The translations under genes were made by a program, and so were the position numbers. The notes beneath the pieces were generated by a model that was not told the DNA's origin, ran no database searches, and was given only the letters and a program-made list of their open reading frames with translations. This document shows, one piece after another, positions 47,725 through 56,699 of a DNA stretch of 64,000 nucleotides. This DNA is from JANSWY01 sp965243755. GTDB taxonomy: Bacteria; Bacteroidota; Bacteroidia; Cytophagales; Cyclobacteriaceae. Location of the stretch: assembly GCA_965243755.1 (NCBI GenBank), contig CBDEVW010000002.1:124001-188000 (forward strand). The letters are read 5' to 3'. Each line of letters starts with the position of its first letter. Position 1 is the first letter of the stretch.

Positions 47725-50514
47725 ATGAGCAAACCTGAAAAGAAATTATTTCTCTTAGATGCCATGGCCCTCATTTACAGGGCACATTTCGCATTGAGTA
47801 AAGTACCCACAATGAATGCTAAAGGCATCAATACCGGTGCTATCATGGGATTTACCAATTCACTTCTTGAAATAATAAATAAACAGCAACCTACACACAT
47901 TGCCGTTGCATTTGATACTAATGCACCCACTTTCAGGCATGAAGAATTCAAGGAATACAAGGCGACAAGACAGGCACAACCCGAAGAAATCAATATTGCC
48001 ATTCCCTACATCAAACAAATTATTGAAGGGTTTAACATTCCAATCCTGGTACTGGATGGCTATGAAGCAGATGATATCATTGGTACCTTCGCCAAAAAAG
48101 CAGCCAGAAAGGGCTTTGAAGTATTTATGATGACACCAGACAAGGATTTTGCTCAGTTGGTTGAAGAAAATATCTTCTTGTATAAGCCCGCATACATGGG
48201 AAATGCCGTGGATGTCCTGGGAATTCCAGAGGTACTGGAAAAGTTTGATCTCGAAAATGTAGATCAGGTAAGGGATTTTCTTGGGCTAAAGGGTGATTCT
48301 GTTGACAACATCCCTGGAGTACCCGGAGTAGGAGATAAAACGGCAGCTAAACTATTAAAGCAGTTTGGCACGGTAGAAAACATTGTAGCAAATGTGGGGG
48401 AACTAAAAGGAAGTTTGCAGAAGAAGATACAGGAGTTTGGCGAGCAAGGTATTTTTTCAAAAAAACTGGCCACCATCAAAACCGATGTTCCACTGGATTT
48501 TGAAGAAGAGGCACTAAAATTTACTGGTCCGAATGAGGATGTTCTTAAGCCATTATTTGAAGAACTCGAATTCCGTACGCTATCCAAACGGGTATTCAAT
48601 TCTGATGAACCAGCATCAGTACCAACCAAAAAGAAAAAAGACGACTCGCAGTTGGATTTATTTGGTGGAGGTGAAGACACAGGGTCTCAGGCAAATGTGA
48701 TGACGAGCGCAGATTCCGTAGACCATAAGTATCATTTGGTGAATAGCCCACAGGACAGAAAAAGTCTGATTGAAACATTGAGTAAGCAGCAACAGTTTTG
48801 TTTCGACACTGAAACTACAAGCTTAAGTACAGTGGATGCAGAACTTGTAGGCATATCATTTTCTTATAAAAAGGGTGAAGCTTACTACATACCATTTGGT
48901 GAAAACTTTGAAGAGACAAAAGGCATAATTCAGGAATTCAAAACCATTCTTGAAAATGAGGGTATTCTTAAAATCGGTCAGAATTTAAAATATGACATTC
49001 AGGTGCTCAGGAATTATGGTATCGAAGTAAAAGGGCAGATTTTTGATACCATGCTGGCTCATTACCTGATAGATCCGGAAACAGCTCACTCCATGGACCT
49101 CATGGCCCAAAACTATTTGAGTTATACTCCAATTGCCATCGAATCTCTAATTGGACCTAAAGGGAAAAAGCAAAAAACCCTCCGTGACATAGAGGTAGAA
49201 AAAGTAGTAGAGTATGCCGGTGAAGATGCAGACATCACCTTTCAGCTCAAAGAGAAACTTGAGAAGGACCTGAAGGAAAACCACCTCGAGAAATTATTGG
49301 TAGAAGTAGAGCAACCATTATCCTTTGTTTTGGCCGATATGGAATATGAAGGGGTGAACGTAGATGTAGATGCCCTTGCTGAAATGTCTAAGGAATTGGA
49401 ACAGGAAAGCCTGAAAGCTCAAACAGAGATTTTTGAAATAGCGGGTGTTGAATTCAATATTGCTTCCCCAAAGCAGCTTGGTGAGGTCCTGTTTGACCAG
49501 CTTAAATTGGTTGACAAACCCAAAAAAACTAAATCAGGGCAATACGCTACTGGTGAAGACATTCTGGTCAAGTTAGCTTCTGAGCATGCCATTGTTCAAA
49601 GAATTCTTGATTTTAGAGAATATCAAAAATTGAAATCGACCTACGTGGATGCTCTGCCAAAATTGATCAGTCAAAAGGATCACCGTATTCACACAGATTA
49701 TCGTCAAACAGTTGCTGCCACAGGTCGATTAAGCAGCAACAATCCCAATCTGCAAAACATCCCAATTCGTACACCCAAAGGCAGGGAAATTCGAAAAGCC
49801 TTTGTACCCAGGAGCGAAGCATATCAGATCATGTCTGCAGATTATTCTCAGATTGAATTGCGAATCATGGCATCATTTGCCAAAGACGAAAGTATGATTG
49901 AGGCATTCCGTGAAGGAAAAGATATTCATGCCAATACTGCTGCCAAAGTCTTTGGGGTTGATCTGGATAATGTTGAACCCAATATGAGAAGAAAGGCTAA
50001 AGAGGTGAATTTTGGTATCATATACGGGATATCCCCATTTGGGCTATCACAAAACTTAAATATCAGCAGAAGCGAAGCTACTGAGATCATAGACTCATAT
50101 TTCAAGCAATTCCCGGCTGTCAAACAATACATGGATGATTGCGTCACCAAAGCAAGGGAAAAGGGATATGTAGAAACCATCCTGGGGAGAAGAAGATATT
50201 TGAGAAATATAAACTCCCGAAACTTTACGATGCGTAGCTTTGATGAAAGAAACTCCGTCAACGCACCAATACAAGGTAGTGCTGCAGATATGATCAAGGT
50301 AGCGATGATCAATATCCATCAATGGATGAAGGCAGAAAAGCTCCAGTCCAAAATGATCATGCAGGTACACGATGAATTGGTCTTTGATGTGCATGTAGAT
50401 GAAATAGACATTATGAAATCCAAAACTGATGAATTTATGAAAAACGCCATTCCACTTGAAGTGCCTATGGAAATAGGTCTTGGGATTGGTAAAAATTGGT
50501 TGGAAGCACACTAA
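47725..50514 (+). CDS. polA: DNA polymerase I
   Basis: Replication and repair polymerase, 929 aa, close to the Escherichia coli length of 928. The 5' nuclease domain starts FLLDAMALIYRAHFAL and contains DGYEADDIIGT and LKGDSVDNIPGVPGVGDKTA (about residues 1-290). The 3'-5' exonuclease domain keeps its acidic pair in FCFDTETTSL (D361, E363), so proofreading is predicted to be active. The polymerase domain has motif A SADYSQIELRIMA, motif B RRKAKEVNFGIIYG and motif C QVHDELVF. ATG 47725 is chosen over the upstream in-frame GTG-like extension from 47686, which adds 13 residues absent from the family. The next gene's ATG is 11 bp downstream. Confidence 0.97.
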   Translation: MSKPEKKLFLLDAMALIYRAHFALSKVPTMNAKGINTGAIMGFTNSLLEIINKQQPTHIAVAFDTNAPTFRHEEFKEYKATRQAQPEEINIAIPYIKQIIEGFNIPILVLDGYEADDIIGTFAKKAARKGFEVFMMTPDKDFAQLVEENIFLYKPAYMGNAVDVLGIPEVLEKFDLENVDQVRDFLGLKGDSVDNIPGVPGVGDKTAAKLLKQFGTVENIVANVGELKGSLQKKIQEFGEQGIFSKKLATIKTDVPLDFEEEALKFTGPNEDVLKPLFEELEFRTLSKRVFNSDEPASVPTKKKKDDSQLDLFGGGEDTGSQANVMTSADSVDHKYHLVNSPQDRKSLIETLSKQQQFCFDTETTSLSTVDAELVGISFSYKKGEAYYIPFGENFEETKGIIQEFKTILENEGILKIGQNLKYDIQVLRNYGIEVKGQIFDTMLAHYLIDPETAHSMDLMAQNYLSYTPIAIESLIGPKGKKQKTLRDIEVEKVVEYAGEDADITFQLKEKLEKDLKENHLEKLLVEVEQPLSFVLADMEYEGVNVDVDALAEMSKELEQESLKAQTEIFEIAGVEFNIASPKQLGEVLFDQLKLVDKPKKTKSGQYATGEDILVKLASEHAIVQRILDFREYQKLKSTYVDALPKLISQKDHRIHTDYRQTVAATGRLSSNNPNLQNIPIRTPKGREIRKAFVPRSEAYQIMSADYSQIELRIMASFAKDESMIEAFREGKDIHANTAAKVFGVDLDNVEPNMRRKAKEVNFGIIYGISPFGLSQNLNISRSEATEIIDSYFKQFPAVKQYMDDCVTKAREKGYVETILGRRRYLRNINSRNFTMRSFDERNSVNAPIQGSAADMIKVAMINIHQWMKAEKLQSKMIMQVHDELVFDVHVDEIDIMKSKTDEFMKNAIPLEVPMEIGLGIGKNWLEAH

Positions 50515-50524
50515 AATTATCAAA

Positions 50525-51481
50525 ATGTCAGAATCAGTACCTAGTTTGAGCGATATTAAAAGAGCTCACCAGAGAATCAGCAAGTACATCATTCACACTC
50601 CTATCCTCACTTCTCATAGCATCAATGAAATGACTGGTGCGGATATCTATTTTAAATGTGAAAACTTTCAGAAAATTGGTGCTTTTAAAATGAGGGGAGC
50701 CGCCAATGCCATCTTCAGCTTAAGGCCAGAGGAAAGGGTCAATGGTTTTGCAACCCACTCCTCAGGAAACCATGCTCAGGCAGTTGCACTTGCGGCTAAA
50801 CTGGCTGGCACCAAAGCATATATAGTGATGCCAAAAAATGCTCCAATTGTAAAGAAAAACGCAGTAGACGAATATGGAGCGGAGATTATTTATTGCGAAC
50901 CAACAGAAAAATCCAGACAGGAAACCTGCGATAAGGTGGTGAAAGATACCGGAGCGATATTTATTCCTCCATTCGATGACTACAAAATCATTGAAGGTCA
51001 GGCAACAGCTGCCAAAGAGCTGATTGAAGATACGCCAGATCTGGATATCATCATGACTCCCGTAGGTGGCGGTGGTTTATCAGCGGGAACAGCATTGGTA
51101 GTTAAATACATTATCCCAACCACTGAGGTGATTCTTGCAGAACCTAAAAATGCGGATGATGCCTATAAGTCTTTCAAATCAGGAAAATTAAAAACCGTAA
51201 AAGAACCAGACACTATTGCTGACGGCCTGAAAGTCTCATTAGGCAAGCGAAATTTTGAGATCATCAAAGATCATGTGAGTGATATTCTTCTCGTGGAAGA
51301 GGAAGAAATTATCAATGCCATGCAAATCATCTGGGAAAGAATGAAAATTATTATTGAACCCAGTTGCGCTGTTCCATTGGCAGCAGTTTTGAAGAATAAA
51401 AAGCGGTTTGAAAACAAAAAAGTTGGCATCATCATTACCGGAGGAAATGTCGATCTAACCGACCTGCCTTTTAAAGCCTAG
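50525..51481 (+). CDS. Threonine/serine dehydratase (PLP fold type II)
   Basis: 318-aa cytosolic PLP enzyme that deaminates threonine to 2-oxobutanoate and/or serine to pyruvate. The Schiff-base lysine is in ENFQKIGAFKMRGAANA (about residue 55), the asparagine loop is SSGNHAQAVAL, the phosphate-binding glycine loop is VGGGGLSAG, and the C-terminal ITGGNVDL is conserved. There is no ACT-like regulatory domain, so it resembles catabolic TdcB or eukaryote-type serine racemase rather than feedback-regulated IlvA. The upstream in-frame start at 50480 lies inside polA and is rejected in favour of ATG 50525. Its stop overlaps the convergent secreted-protein gene by 4 bp. Confidence 0.9.
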   Translation: MSESVPSLSDIKRAHQRISKYIIHTPILTSHSINEMTGADIYFKCENFQKIGAFKMRGAANAIFSLRPEERVNGFATHSSGNHAQAVALAAKLAGTKAYIVMPKNAPIVKKNAVDEYGAEIIYCEPTEKSRQETCDKVVKDTGAIFIPPFDDYKIIEGQATAAKELIEDTPDLDIIMTPVGGGGLSAGTALVVKYIIPTTEVILAEPKNADDAYKSFKSGKLKTVKEPDTIADGLKVSLGKRNFEIIKDHVSDILLVEEEEIINAMQIIWERMKIIIEPSCAVPLAAVLKNKKRFENKKVGIIITGGNVDLTDLPFKA

Positions 51482-52065
51482 TCTTCACCGGCCATAAGCG
51501 TGTTTGGAGAAGCTGAATTATGATTGGCTACCAGAAAAAATGTTTTCAATTCTTCTGCCGTTCTTAATTTTAAATTGTTCTCCTTAAGAAAGTAAGCCAG
51601 TTGATCATAGTTGGAAGAGAAAAGGGAAAGAATCTCCTTTTTCTTTCCCAACTGGGTCACACTGCCATTTACCAGTGTAAAATATTCCTGACTCACTGAT
51701 TCCTCATAAGATTCAAAAGACAAGCCTTCGCGATAAAGCAATGGGGTTTCTCCATCCACAACCGCTTCAAACAGATACCTCTCTTCATTTAACCCAAAAT
51801 AACCGGTATAATAAACTTTGGACCTGCCTGCAATGTCAACCGAGACAACTTTTAAGATTTGATCCGCTTCATATTGCCTGTAGATTCCATCCTGCTGCAA
51901 CAAAATATGATTTGATTTCATATTGACCATTACTTTACCAGCAAGCGAGTCGGAATAGGTAATGATATATCCTATTCCAGCATTTCGGCTATCAAAGGTC
52001 TGGCCAATTGAAACAGTAAAGGTGCCGATGAAACCGAATAAGATTGTCAGGATAATTTTGTTCAT
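51478..52065 (-). CDS. Secreted protein of unknown function
   Basis: 195 aa beginning MNKIILTILFGFIGTFTVSIGQ, a clear signal peptide, so ATG 52065 is preferred over the in-frame ATG 52125, which would place 20 polar residues before it. The mature part is beta-strand-rich with alternating charged and aromatic residues (VYYTGYFGLNEERYLFEAVVDG) and ends in a C-terminal helix (KKEILSLFSSNYDQLAYFLK). I recognise no domain; the general look is like small Bacteroidota periplasmic proteins. It is convergent with the dehydratase gene (4-bp overlap) and is followed upstream by the GreA-like gene on the same strand, 143 bp away. Confidence 0.7.
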   Translation of the reverse strand: MNKIILTILFGFIGTFTVSIGQTFDSRNAGIGYIITYSDSLAGKVMVNMKSNHILLQQDGIYRQYEADQILKVVSVDIAGRSKVYYTGYFGLNEERYLFEAVVDGETPLLYREGLSFESYEESVSQEYFTLVNGSVTQLGKKKEILSLFSSNYDQLAYFLKENNLKLRTAEELKTFFLVANHNSASPNTLMAGED

Positions 52066-52208
52066 GATTCCATTAACTGATGTCCCGCGAATTTCACGCA
52101 CAAGTCTGACATTGTGTACGTCCAAAAGGTAGATTTAATACCTATCTAACAGGTGAATTATTTATTAACATCTCCATCACCAACTGTTAATGCAATGGCA
52201 ATAAAAAC

Positions 52209-52667
52209 TTAACAAATACCGATTATCTCCAACTCTTCTTTCATGAATTTGAATCGATCGCCGCTAGTTTTATTCTGTAGCATCTGTCCTATTGGCGAAA
52301 CTGGTGAAATTAAATACACCTCCCTGGTATCAATAACTGCTTTGCCCAAACTTACAGCAATAAAAAAATCAATGTTGGCTGTCCGGACTAAAGCTCCTAG
52401 AGCCCCGGTGGTATTCATTTTGTCAGGTTTAATTTGGGCCAGTACCTGTTTTAATTTAGAGGCTTCTACCAACTGCCGGAGTAGTTTATCCTCCTCTAAT
52501 TGCGCCATAGCTCTACCCGTTTCATACTTATCTCCCATGCTGCTTTTGGTTTCCTGGGCTGCTGATGATTTATTCAAAGCTACTTGCTCATTAAGGTTAT
52601 TGATCCTTTCAGATATCAGTTGCTCACAATATTCGAATACTTTTAATTTAAAGGTTAGATCTGGCAT
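52209..52667 (-). CDS. GreA/GreB-like C-terminal-domain protein
   Basis: 152 aa. The N-terminal half is a predicted helical hairpin that includes KSSMGDKYETGRAMAQLEEDK (conserved part MGDKYETGRAMAQLE). The C-terminal half, with VYLISPVSPIGQMLQNKTSGD, has the S-P-(V/A)-S-P-I-G-x-x-L-x-x-K pattern of the GreA/GreB FKBP-like domain. Gre factors rescue backtracked RNA polymerase through acidic residues at the tip of the N-terminal coiled coil; whether this protein can do so is unknown. Homologues in Bacteroidota are often database-labelled '3-oxoacyl-ACP synthase', which the sequence does not support because there is no thiolase fold or active-site Cys context. Confidence 0.72.
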   Translation of the reverse strand: MPDLTFKLKVFEYCEQLISERINNLNEQVALNKSSAAQETKSSMGDKYETGRAMAQLEEDKLLRQLVEASKLKQVLAQIKPDKMNTTGALGALVRTANIDFFIAVSLGKAVIDTREVYLISPVSPIGQMLQNKTSGDRFKFMKEELEIIGIC

Positions 52668-52781
52668 TATCCATTATGGGCTTGCATTCTTATTCGATAT
52701 TAGCCATTTTATATGAATCGCAGGTAATAGGATTCATTTATTTCGTTATTACATTGCCAAATAAGGAGTTTTTATAAATCT

Positions 52782-54371
52782 TTGAACTCCTCAGTAGGAT
52801 TCAGGTTGAGAAAATCACCCTTATATATAGCCCTTTTTAAGTTTGTTGTTATTGCACTACTGCTAATAGCATCCAGCTATTCCTATGGTCAATTGCTTGA
52901 AGACAGAGGGAAATTAAAAACAGAAAAGAGCCAGTACCGAGGGCTGATCCTGTTTGAAAGAAAAATCAAACAGGAAAAATCTAAAAAGGAAAAACCAAAG
53001 AAAGCTCCTGTAGATGTTAAATACAGCAGAGTGGGTAAAGTTGGGAAGCTCAGGAAGGTTTCTCCAAAATTTTCGGACCCCAAGGTAGCCAAACGGAGAA
53101 CACCAGTGTCACCTCGTTTCTCTCCCAGACGAAGAGATGCGGTACAACTGGCTCAGAATCCCAGGTATAGCGAAAAAGGTAAAAAGCAGCCTCGCAGAAC
53201 CATTGTTTCGCCCAGATTTTCGCCTCGAAGAAGAGATGCTGTACAGCTGGCGCAGGACCCTCGCTATAGTGAAAAGGGAAATAAAAAACCCCGAAAAGCT
53301 TTGGTTTCACCCAGGTATTCACCAAAACGAAGAGATGCGGTTGAGTTGGCTTCAAGTCCCCGATTTTCAGAGAAAAATAAAAACAACAAAAGAACAATAG
53401 TCTCCCCAAGATTTTCACCAAGAAGACGAGACGCTGTAGAACTGGCACAGGAACCCAGGTTCTCAGAAAAAAGGAAGAAATCTCCAAAAGTACAGGTATC
53501 ACCAAGATTTTCGGAAAAGCGAAGGGATCAGGCCAAGGTCGCAGTGAGTCCCCGGTTTACTGAAAAACAGAAATCTCAAGGCAAGGTGCCTGTAAGTCCT
53601 CGATATTCGGAAAGAGATAAGAAGCAAGGCAAAATTCCTGTTTCTCCCAGGTTTAGCACACCTCCAAAGGAAAGGAAAATAATGGCTTCTACACCGAGGT
53701 TTAGTGAAAAACCAACTTGGGGTAAAAGAGCTAAAATTTCACCACGATTCTCAGAGCCGAGAGAAGACAGCAAAAGGATAGTAGTGAAACCACGCTATAC
53801 TGTCGATAGAACAAAGTCACAGAAAATCATCAAGAAAAACGGATTTAGCATAATTGACTATGCGCTAGCCGTTTCTCCCAACGTATCCTTAGGATTAAAG
53901 CCTTACAATGAGCAAATAAAACTATGGCGTGGTAGGCTTAAGAAAAAAGACGTATACCTCACCAAAAGGGAATCCCATCGATCCAGAAATTACACTGGTG
54001 ATTACAGGAAAAATATCAAGGTGGTTCAAAATTTTAAAATGAGAAGGCAAGAAGGCAGACTAGGCGGATACACTGGTGGCTTTACCACTAACCGTAAGTT
54101 TATTACTACTTTCCAACATAAAAAGCAGTCAGACCAGTTATCCAATTTTACCGGAAAACGGAAGTCTCAGAAGAAAGGTGGTAAAATGCACCCAAGCTCA
54201 GTTCATTTGATAGCCAAGCGACAAAGTAATAAAGAAGTGAAGGAGAGTATGCGAAAGTTCAATGTTTTTTGGTCAAGATTGAATGGAAACAAAGAACAAC
54301 CTCCAAATGTCCGTGGCAAAGTGAAGAAGCCAAAATTCGACAAGAAAGAGAAAGACCTTTGGTATAATTAG
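52782..54371 (+). CDS. Exported, very basic protein built from PRFS-type motif repeats
   Basis: 529 aa, not recognised. The start is a TTG (52782; TTG 52806 also possible); an AAGGAG is seen at 52763-52768, 13 bp upstream. A hydrophobic segment IALFKFVVIALLLIASSYSYGQ (about 14-35) is a signal peptide. From about residue 93 to 343 the sequence [S/N/D/E]-P-R-[F/Y]-[S/T] occurs 16 times, often as SPRFSPRRRDAV. A C-terminal part (about 400-470) has three Y/F-T-G motifs (NYTGDYR, GYTGGF, NFTGKRK). The protein is extremely rich in Lys and Arg. No enzymatic motif and no T9SS signal are seen. YtxJ follows 7 bp after the stop. An outer-membrane or cell-envelope role is a guess from the signal peptide. 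Confidence 0.75.
   Translation: MNSSVGFRLRKSPLYIALFKFVVIALLLIASSYSYGQLLEDRGKLKTEKSQYRGLILFERKIKQEKSKKEKPKKAPVDVKYSRVGKVGKLRKVSPKFSDPKVAKRRTPVSPRFSPRRRDAVQLAQNPRYSEKGKKQPRRTIVSPRFSPRRRDAVQLAQDPRYSEKGNKKPRKALVSPRYSPKRRDAVELASSPRFSEKNKNNKRTIVSPRFSPRRRDAVELAQEPRFSEKRKKSPKVQVSPRFSEKRRDQAKVAVSPRFTEKQKSQGKVPVSPRYSERDKKQGKIPVSPRFSTPPKERKIMASTPRFSEKPTWGKRAKISPRFSEPREDSKRIVVKPRYTVDRTKSQKIIKKNGFSIIDYALAVSPNVSLGLKPYNEQIKLWRGRLKKKDVYLTKRESHRSRNYTGDYRKNIKVVQNFKMRRQEGRLGGYTGGFTTNRKFITTFQHKKQSDQLSNFTGKRKSQKKGGKMHPSSVHLIAKRQSNKEVKESMRKFNVFWSRLNGNKEQPPNVRGKVKKPKFDKKEKDLWYN
53058..53810 (+). repeat. Sixteen PRFS-type motif repeats
   Basis: Copies of x-P-(R/K)-(F/Y)-(S/T) occur about every 13-22 residues: alternating long units (SPRFSPRRRDAVxLA) and short units (xPRYSEKxKK) in the first half, then uniform VSPRFSEK-type units of 13-16 residues. 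The DNA copies are diverged enough that this is an old array. Confidence 0.88.
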
Positions 54372-54378
54372 ATCATTT

Positions 54379-54732
54379 ATGAATTGGAATAAGTTAGAAG
54401 GTATTGGCAGTATAGATGATATTATCATTCAATCAGAAAAATCCGCTATTTTAATTTTTAAACACAGCACAAGATGCTCAATCAGTGCCATGGCCATGGA
54501 CCGACTGGAAAGACACTGGGAACTGATGAAGGTGGATCCATATTTGTTAGATGTCATCCAATTCAGAAAGCTATCCGATGAGATTGCTTTGCGCTTCAAG
54601 GTAAAGCATGAATCTCCTCAGGTGATTCTACTAACCAAAGGCAAAGTAATTTATCATGCTTCCCACATGGCTATTTCATATCAATCCATAAAAGAGCATT
54701 TTACAATTGGAGATCCAATTGAATTGAAATAA
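54379..54732 (+). CDS. ytxJ: YtxJ-family bacillithiol-system thioredoxin-like protein
   Basis: 117-aa thioredoxin-fold protein. The active-site segment IFKHSTRCSISAMAMDRLER has a single catalytic Cys in a C-x-I-S context, as in the monothiol YtxJ family, which is found in organisms that make bacillithiol. cis-Pro is present in KHESPQVILL. Proposed role: reduction of bacillithiol mixed disulfides (bacilliredoxin-like); this is known from family context, not shown here. It lies 7 bp after the PRFS-repeat gene, which suggests cotranscription, although the two products would be in different compartments (the first has a signal peptide, this one does not). Confidence 0.85.
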   Translation: MNWNKLEGIGSIDDIIIQSEKSAILIFKHSTRCSISAMAMDRLERHWELMKVDPYLLDVIQFRKLSDEIALRFKVKHESPQVILLTKGKVIYHASHMAISYQSIKEHFTIGDPIELK

Positions 54733-54887
54733 AGGCAAGGTATATTTATTTATTTGAGCCTTAAGTACTTGAGTTGTGTAATTCTTGTGTATATTTTATT
54801 ACAGTCAAAAAAACTAATCGTATTTGATTGTTAAACTAAGTCAGGTTCTTCAGCGTATGACATGCATACAGATTAATTCTTTAGCCA

Positions 54888-55607
54888 ATGATAGTTAATT
54901 TATATAAATATAGTTTAATCACTATTTTCCTGGCAATTTCAGTTGTCCAATACTCCTATGGTCAATTTTCAGATAGAGGATCAAACTATTCCAAAGAAAT
55001 TACCTGGGGGTTAAACAAAAACACTAATGGTGGTCTGATTGGCGGATTGGTACTGAAAATGGGTATTTCCAGCGGAGATCAGTTATTTACCACATATGCC
55101 TTAGAGTTCAGTAATGTCAAGCACCCCAAAGAATTCTCATACAGGCAGGCAAGTTCGTTCGTATGGGGCAAGCAAAATTACTTATATGCGATTCGTGGAC
55201 AGTATGGAAAAGAAAAATTACTATTCAAGAAAGCTCCCCAGCAAGGAGTTCAAATCAGCGTAGGTGCAGCCGTTGGTCCTTCAATCGGTATAATAGCCCC
55301 ATACTATGTACAATTGAGAGACTTAAATACAAGTGAGCAATTTGACCCGGATAAACATCAGCATAGTGAAATTGCAGGCTCAGGAAGACTTTTTGAAGGA
55401 CTTGGTGAGTCGGAACTTACTATTGGCGCAAACACAAAAAGTTATCTTAATTTTGAGTTTGGTGCATTTAAAAACAATGTTGCTGGATTAGAAATTGGTG
55501 CTATGCTCGAGGCATATATCAAGGAAATTATCATCATGCCCACTCAGGATAACAGATCAATTTTTCCGTCAGCCTACTTTACGCTTTACTGGGGAACACG
55601 AAAATAG
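54888..55607 (+). CDS. Probable small outer-membrane beta-barrel protein
   Basis: 239 aa. Signal peptide from about residues 8-25 (LITIFLAISVVQYSYG), then alternating-polarity strands with Gly/aromatic turns (GGLIGGLVLKMGIS, LYAIRGQYGKEK, GVQISVGAAVGPSIGIIAPYYVQL) and a C-terminal strand ending FTLYWGTRK. The number of strands fits an eight-stranded barrel. I know of no named family. It stands alone between ytxJ and lipA, 155 bp after ytxJ, with an AT-rich upstream region lacking a recognisable promoter match. Like the PRFS-repeat protein it has SYGQ at the signal cleavage region, a common Bacteroidota pattern. Confidence 0.65.
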   Translation: MIVNLYKYSLITIFLAISVVQYSYGQFSDRGSNYSKEITWGLNKNTNGGLIGGLVLKMGISSGDQLFTTYALEFSNVKHPKEFSYRQASSFVWGKQNYLYAIRGQYGKEKLLFKKAPQQGVQISVGAAVGPSIGIIAPYYVQLRDLNTSEQFDPDKHQHSEIAGSGRLFEGLGESELTIGANTKSYLNFEFGAFKNNVAGLEIGAMLEAYIKEIIIMPTQDNRSIFPSAYFTLYWGTRK

Positions 55608-55617
55608 TTGAACCAAT

Positions 55618-55649
55618 TTTGTCAATAGCGGGTTTGCCTTATACCTTTG
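55618..55649 (+). promoter_or_regulatory. Bacteroidota-type promoter for lipA
   Basis: TTTG (55618-55621), a 20-bp spacer, and TACCTTTG (55642-55649) match both -33 and -7 consensus elements exactly. The lipA ATG is 16 bp further on. Confidence 0.72.
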
Positions 55650-55665
55650 CACCTTATTTGTAGTT

Positions 55666-56559
55666 ATGATAGAACTTCCTGTAGTAGACAAATCCACGAT
55701 AGAAAAGAAGCATAATGCTAAGCCTAACTGGTTAAGAGTAAAATTACCCGTTGGTAAGGAATATGCAAAAGTTCGTAAAATTGTAGACGAAAATAAGTTA
55801 CACACCATCTGCGAAAGTGGTAATTGCCCTAATATGGGTGAATGCTGGGGTGCTGGAACCGCCACATTTATGATTCTCGGTAATGTCTGCACCAGGTCAT
55901 GTAGCTTTTGTGCAGTGGCAACAGGAAGACCCCCTGAATACGATGAAAACGAACCACAAAGAGTGGCTGAAGCTATTAAAACCATGGGGGTTAAGCATGC
56001 TGTCCTTACTTCAGTAAACAGAGATGAACTCAAGGACAAGGGGGCAGAGATATGGTATCAAACAGTTGTAAAAACTAAACAACTCTCTCCGGATACAACA
56101 ATTGAGACCCTCATACCTGATGTGAAAGGTAAATGGGATGCCCTGTACAGAATGATTAGCGCTGGGCAAGAGGTTGTTTCTCATAATATGGAAACTGTTG
56201 AGCGGCTTTATAGAAGGGTGCGTCCTCAGGCAAAATATCACAGAAGTCTTGAGCAAACTAAGCTTACAAAAGAATATGGAAAACGAACCAAATCCGGAAT
56301 TATGCTTGGGCTAGGCGAAACAGAAGATGAAGTCTACAAAGCAATGGATGATTTGGTAGAGCATGGCTTAGATATCCTGACCTTGGGACAATACCTACAG
56401 CCAACTAAAATGCACATTGAGGTAGCAGAATTCATCCACCCGGATCAGTTCGAAAAGTACAAGGAAGAAGGACTAAAAAGGGGACTTAAATATGTAGAGT
56501 CAGGTCCTTTGGTCCGATCATCTTATCATGCGGAAAGGCATGTAAATGTTCCTATCTAA
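55666..56559 (+). CDS. lipA: Lipoyl synthase
   Basis: Radical SAM enzyme that inserts two sulfur atoms at C6 and C8 of protein-bound octanoyl chains. The 297-aa length is normal. The auxiliary cluster cysteines are in CESGNCPNMGEC (C49, C54, C60), and the radical SAM triad is CTRSCSFC (C75, C79, C82). The C-terminal GPLVRSSYHAERH supplies the serine ligand of the auxiliary cluster. LGETEDEVYKAMDDL is the conserved C-terminal loop. It is preceded by a good promoter and is monocistronic as far as can be seen; no lipB is in the window. Confidence 0.97.
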   Translation: MIELPVVDKSTIEKKHNAKPNWLRVKLPVGKEYAKVRKIVDENKLHTICESGNCPNMGECWGAGTATFMILGNVCTRSCSFCAVATGRPPEYDENEPQRVAEAIKTMGVKHAVLTSVNRDELKDKGAEIWYQTVVKTKQLSPDTTIETLIPDVKGKWDALYRMISAGQEVVSHNMETVERLYRRVRPQAKYHRSLEQTKLTKEYGKRTKSGIMLGLGETEDEVYKAMDDLVEHGLDILTLGQYLQPTKMHIEVAEFIHPDQFEKYKEEGLKRGLKYVESGPLVRSSYHAERHVNVPI

Positions 56560-56672
56560 TACAGTACTGCTGCTGTTTCTAGTGGGGTTTTAAGAAAGAT
56601 CATTGTATTAGATTCATTATTAGTTAATATCAACTGGCTCGAGGGGGTATTTATACGTACCTTCGGCTCTGA

Positions 56673-56680
56673 TAATTTTG
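56673..56680 (+). promoter_or_regulatory. -7 element upstream of the metalloprotease gene
   Basis: TAATTTTG matches TAnnTTTG exactly. No convincing -33 TTTG lies 19-21 bp upstream. The element is so close to ATG 56688 that ATG 56700 is favoured as the start. Confidence 0.4.
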
Positions 56681-56699
56681 AATCTATATGATGCCCGCA

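Noticed and set aside
48264..50523. Long minus-strand open frames inside polA
   Set aside because: They are antisense to a strongly conserved gene and show no recognisable domain, start signal or promoter.
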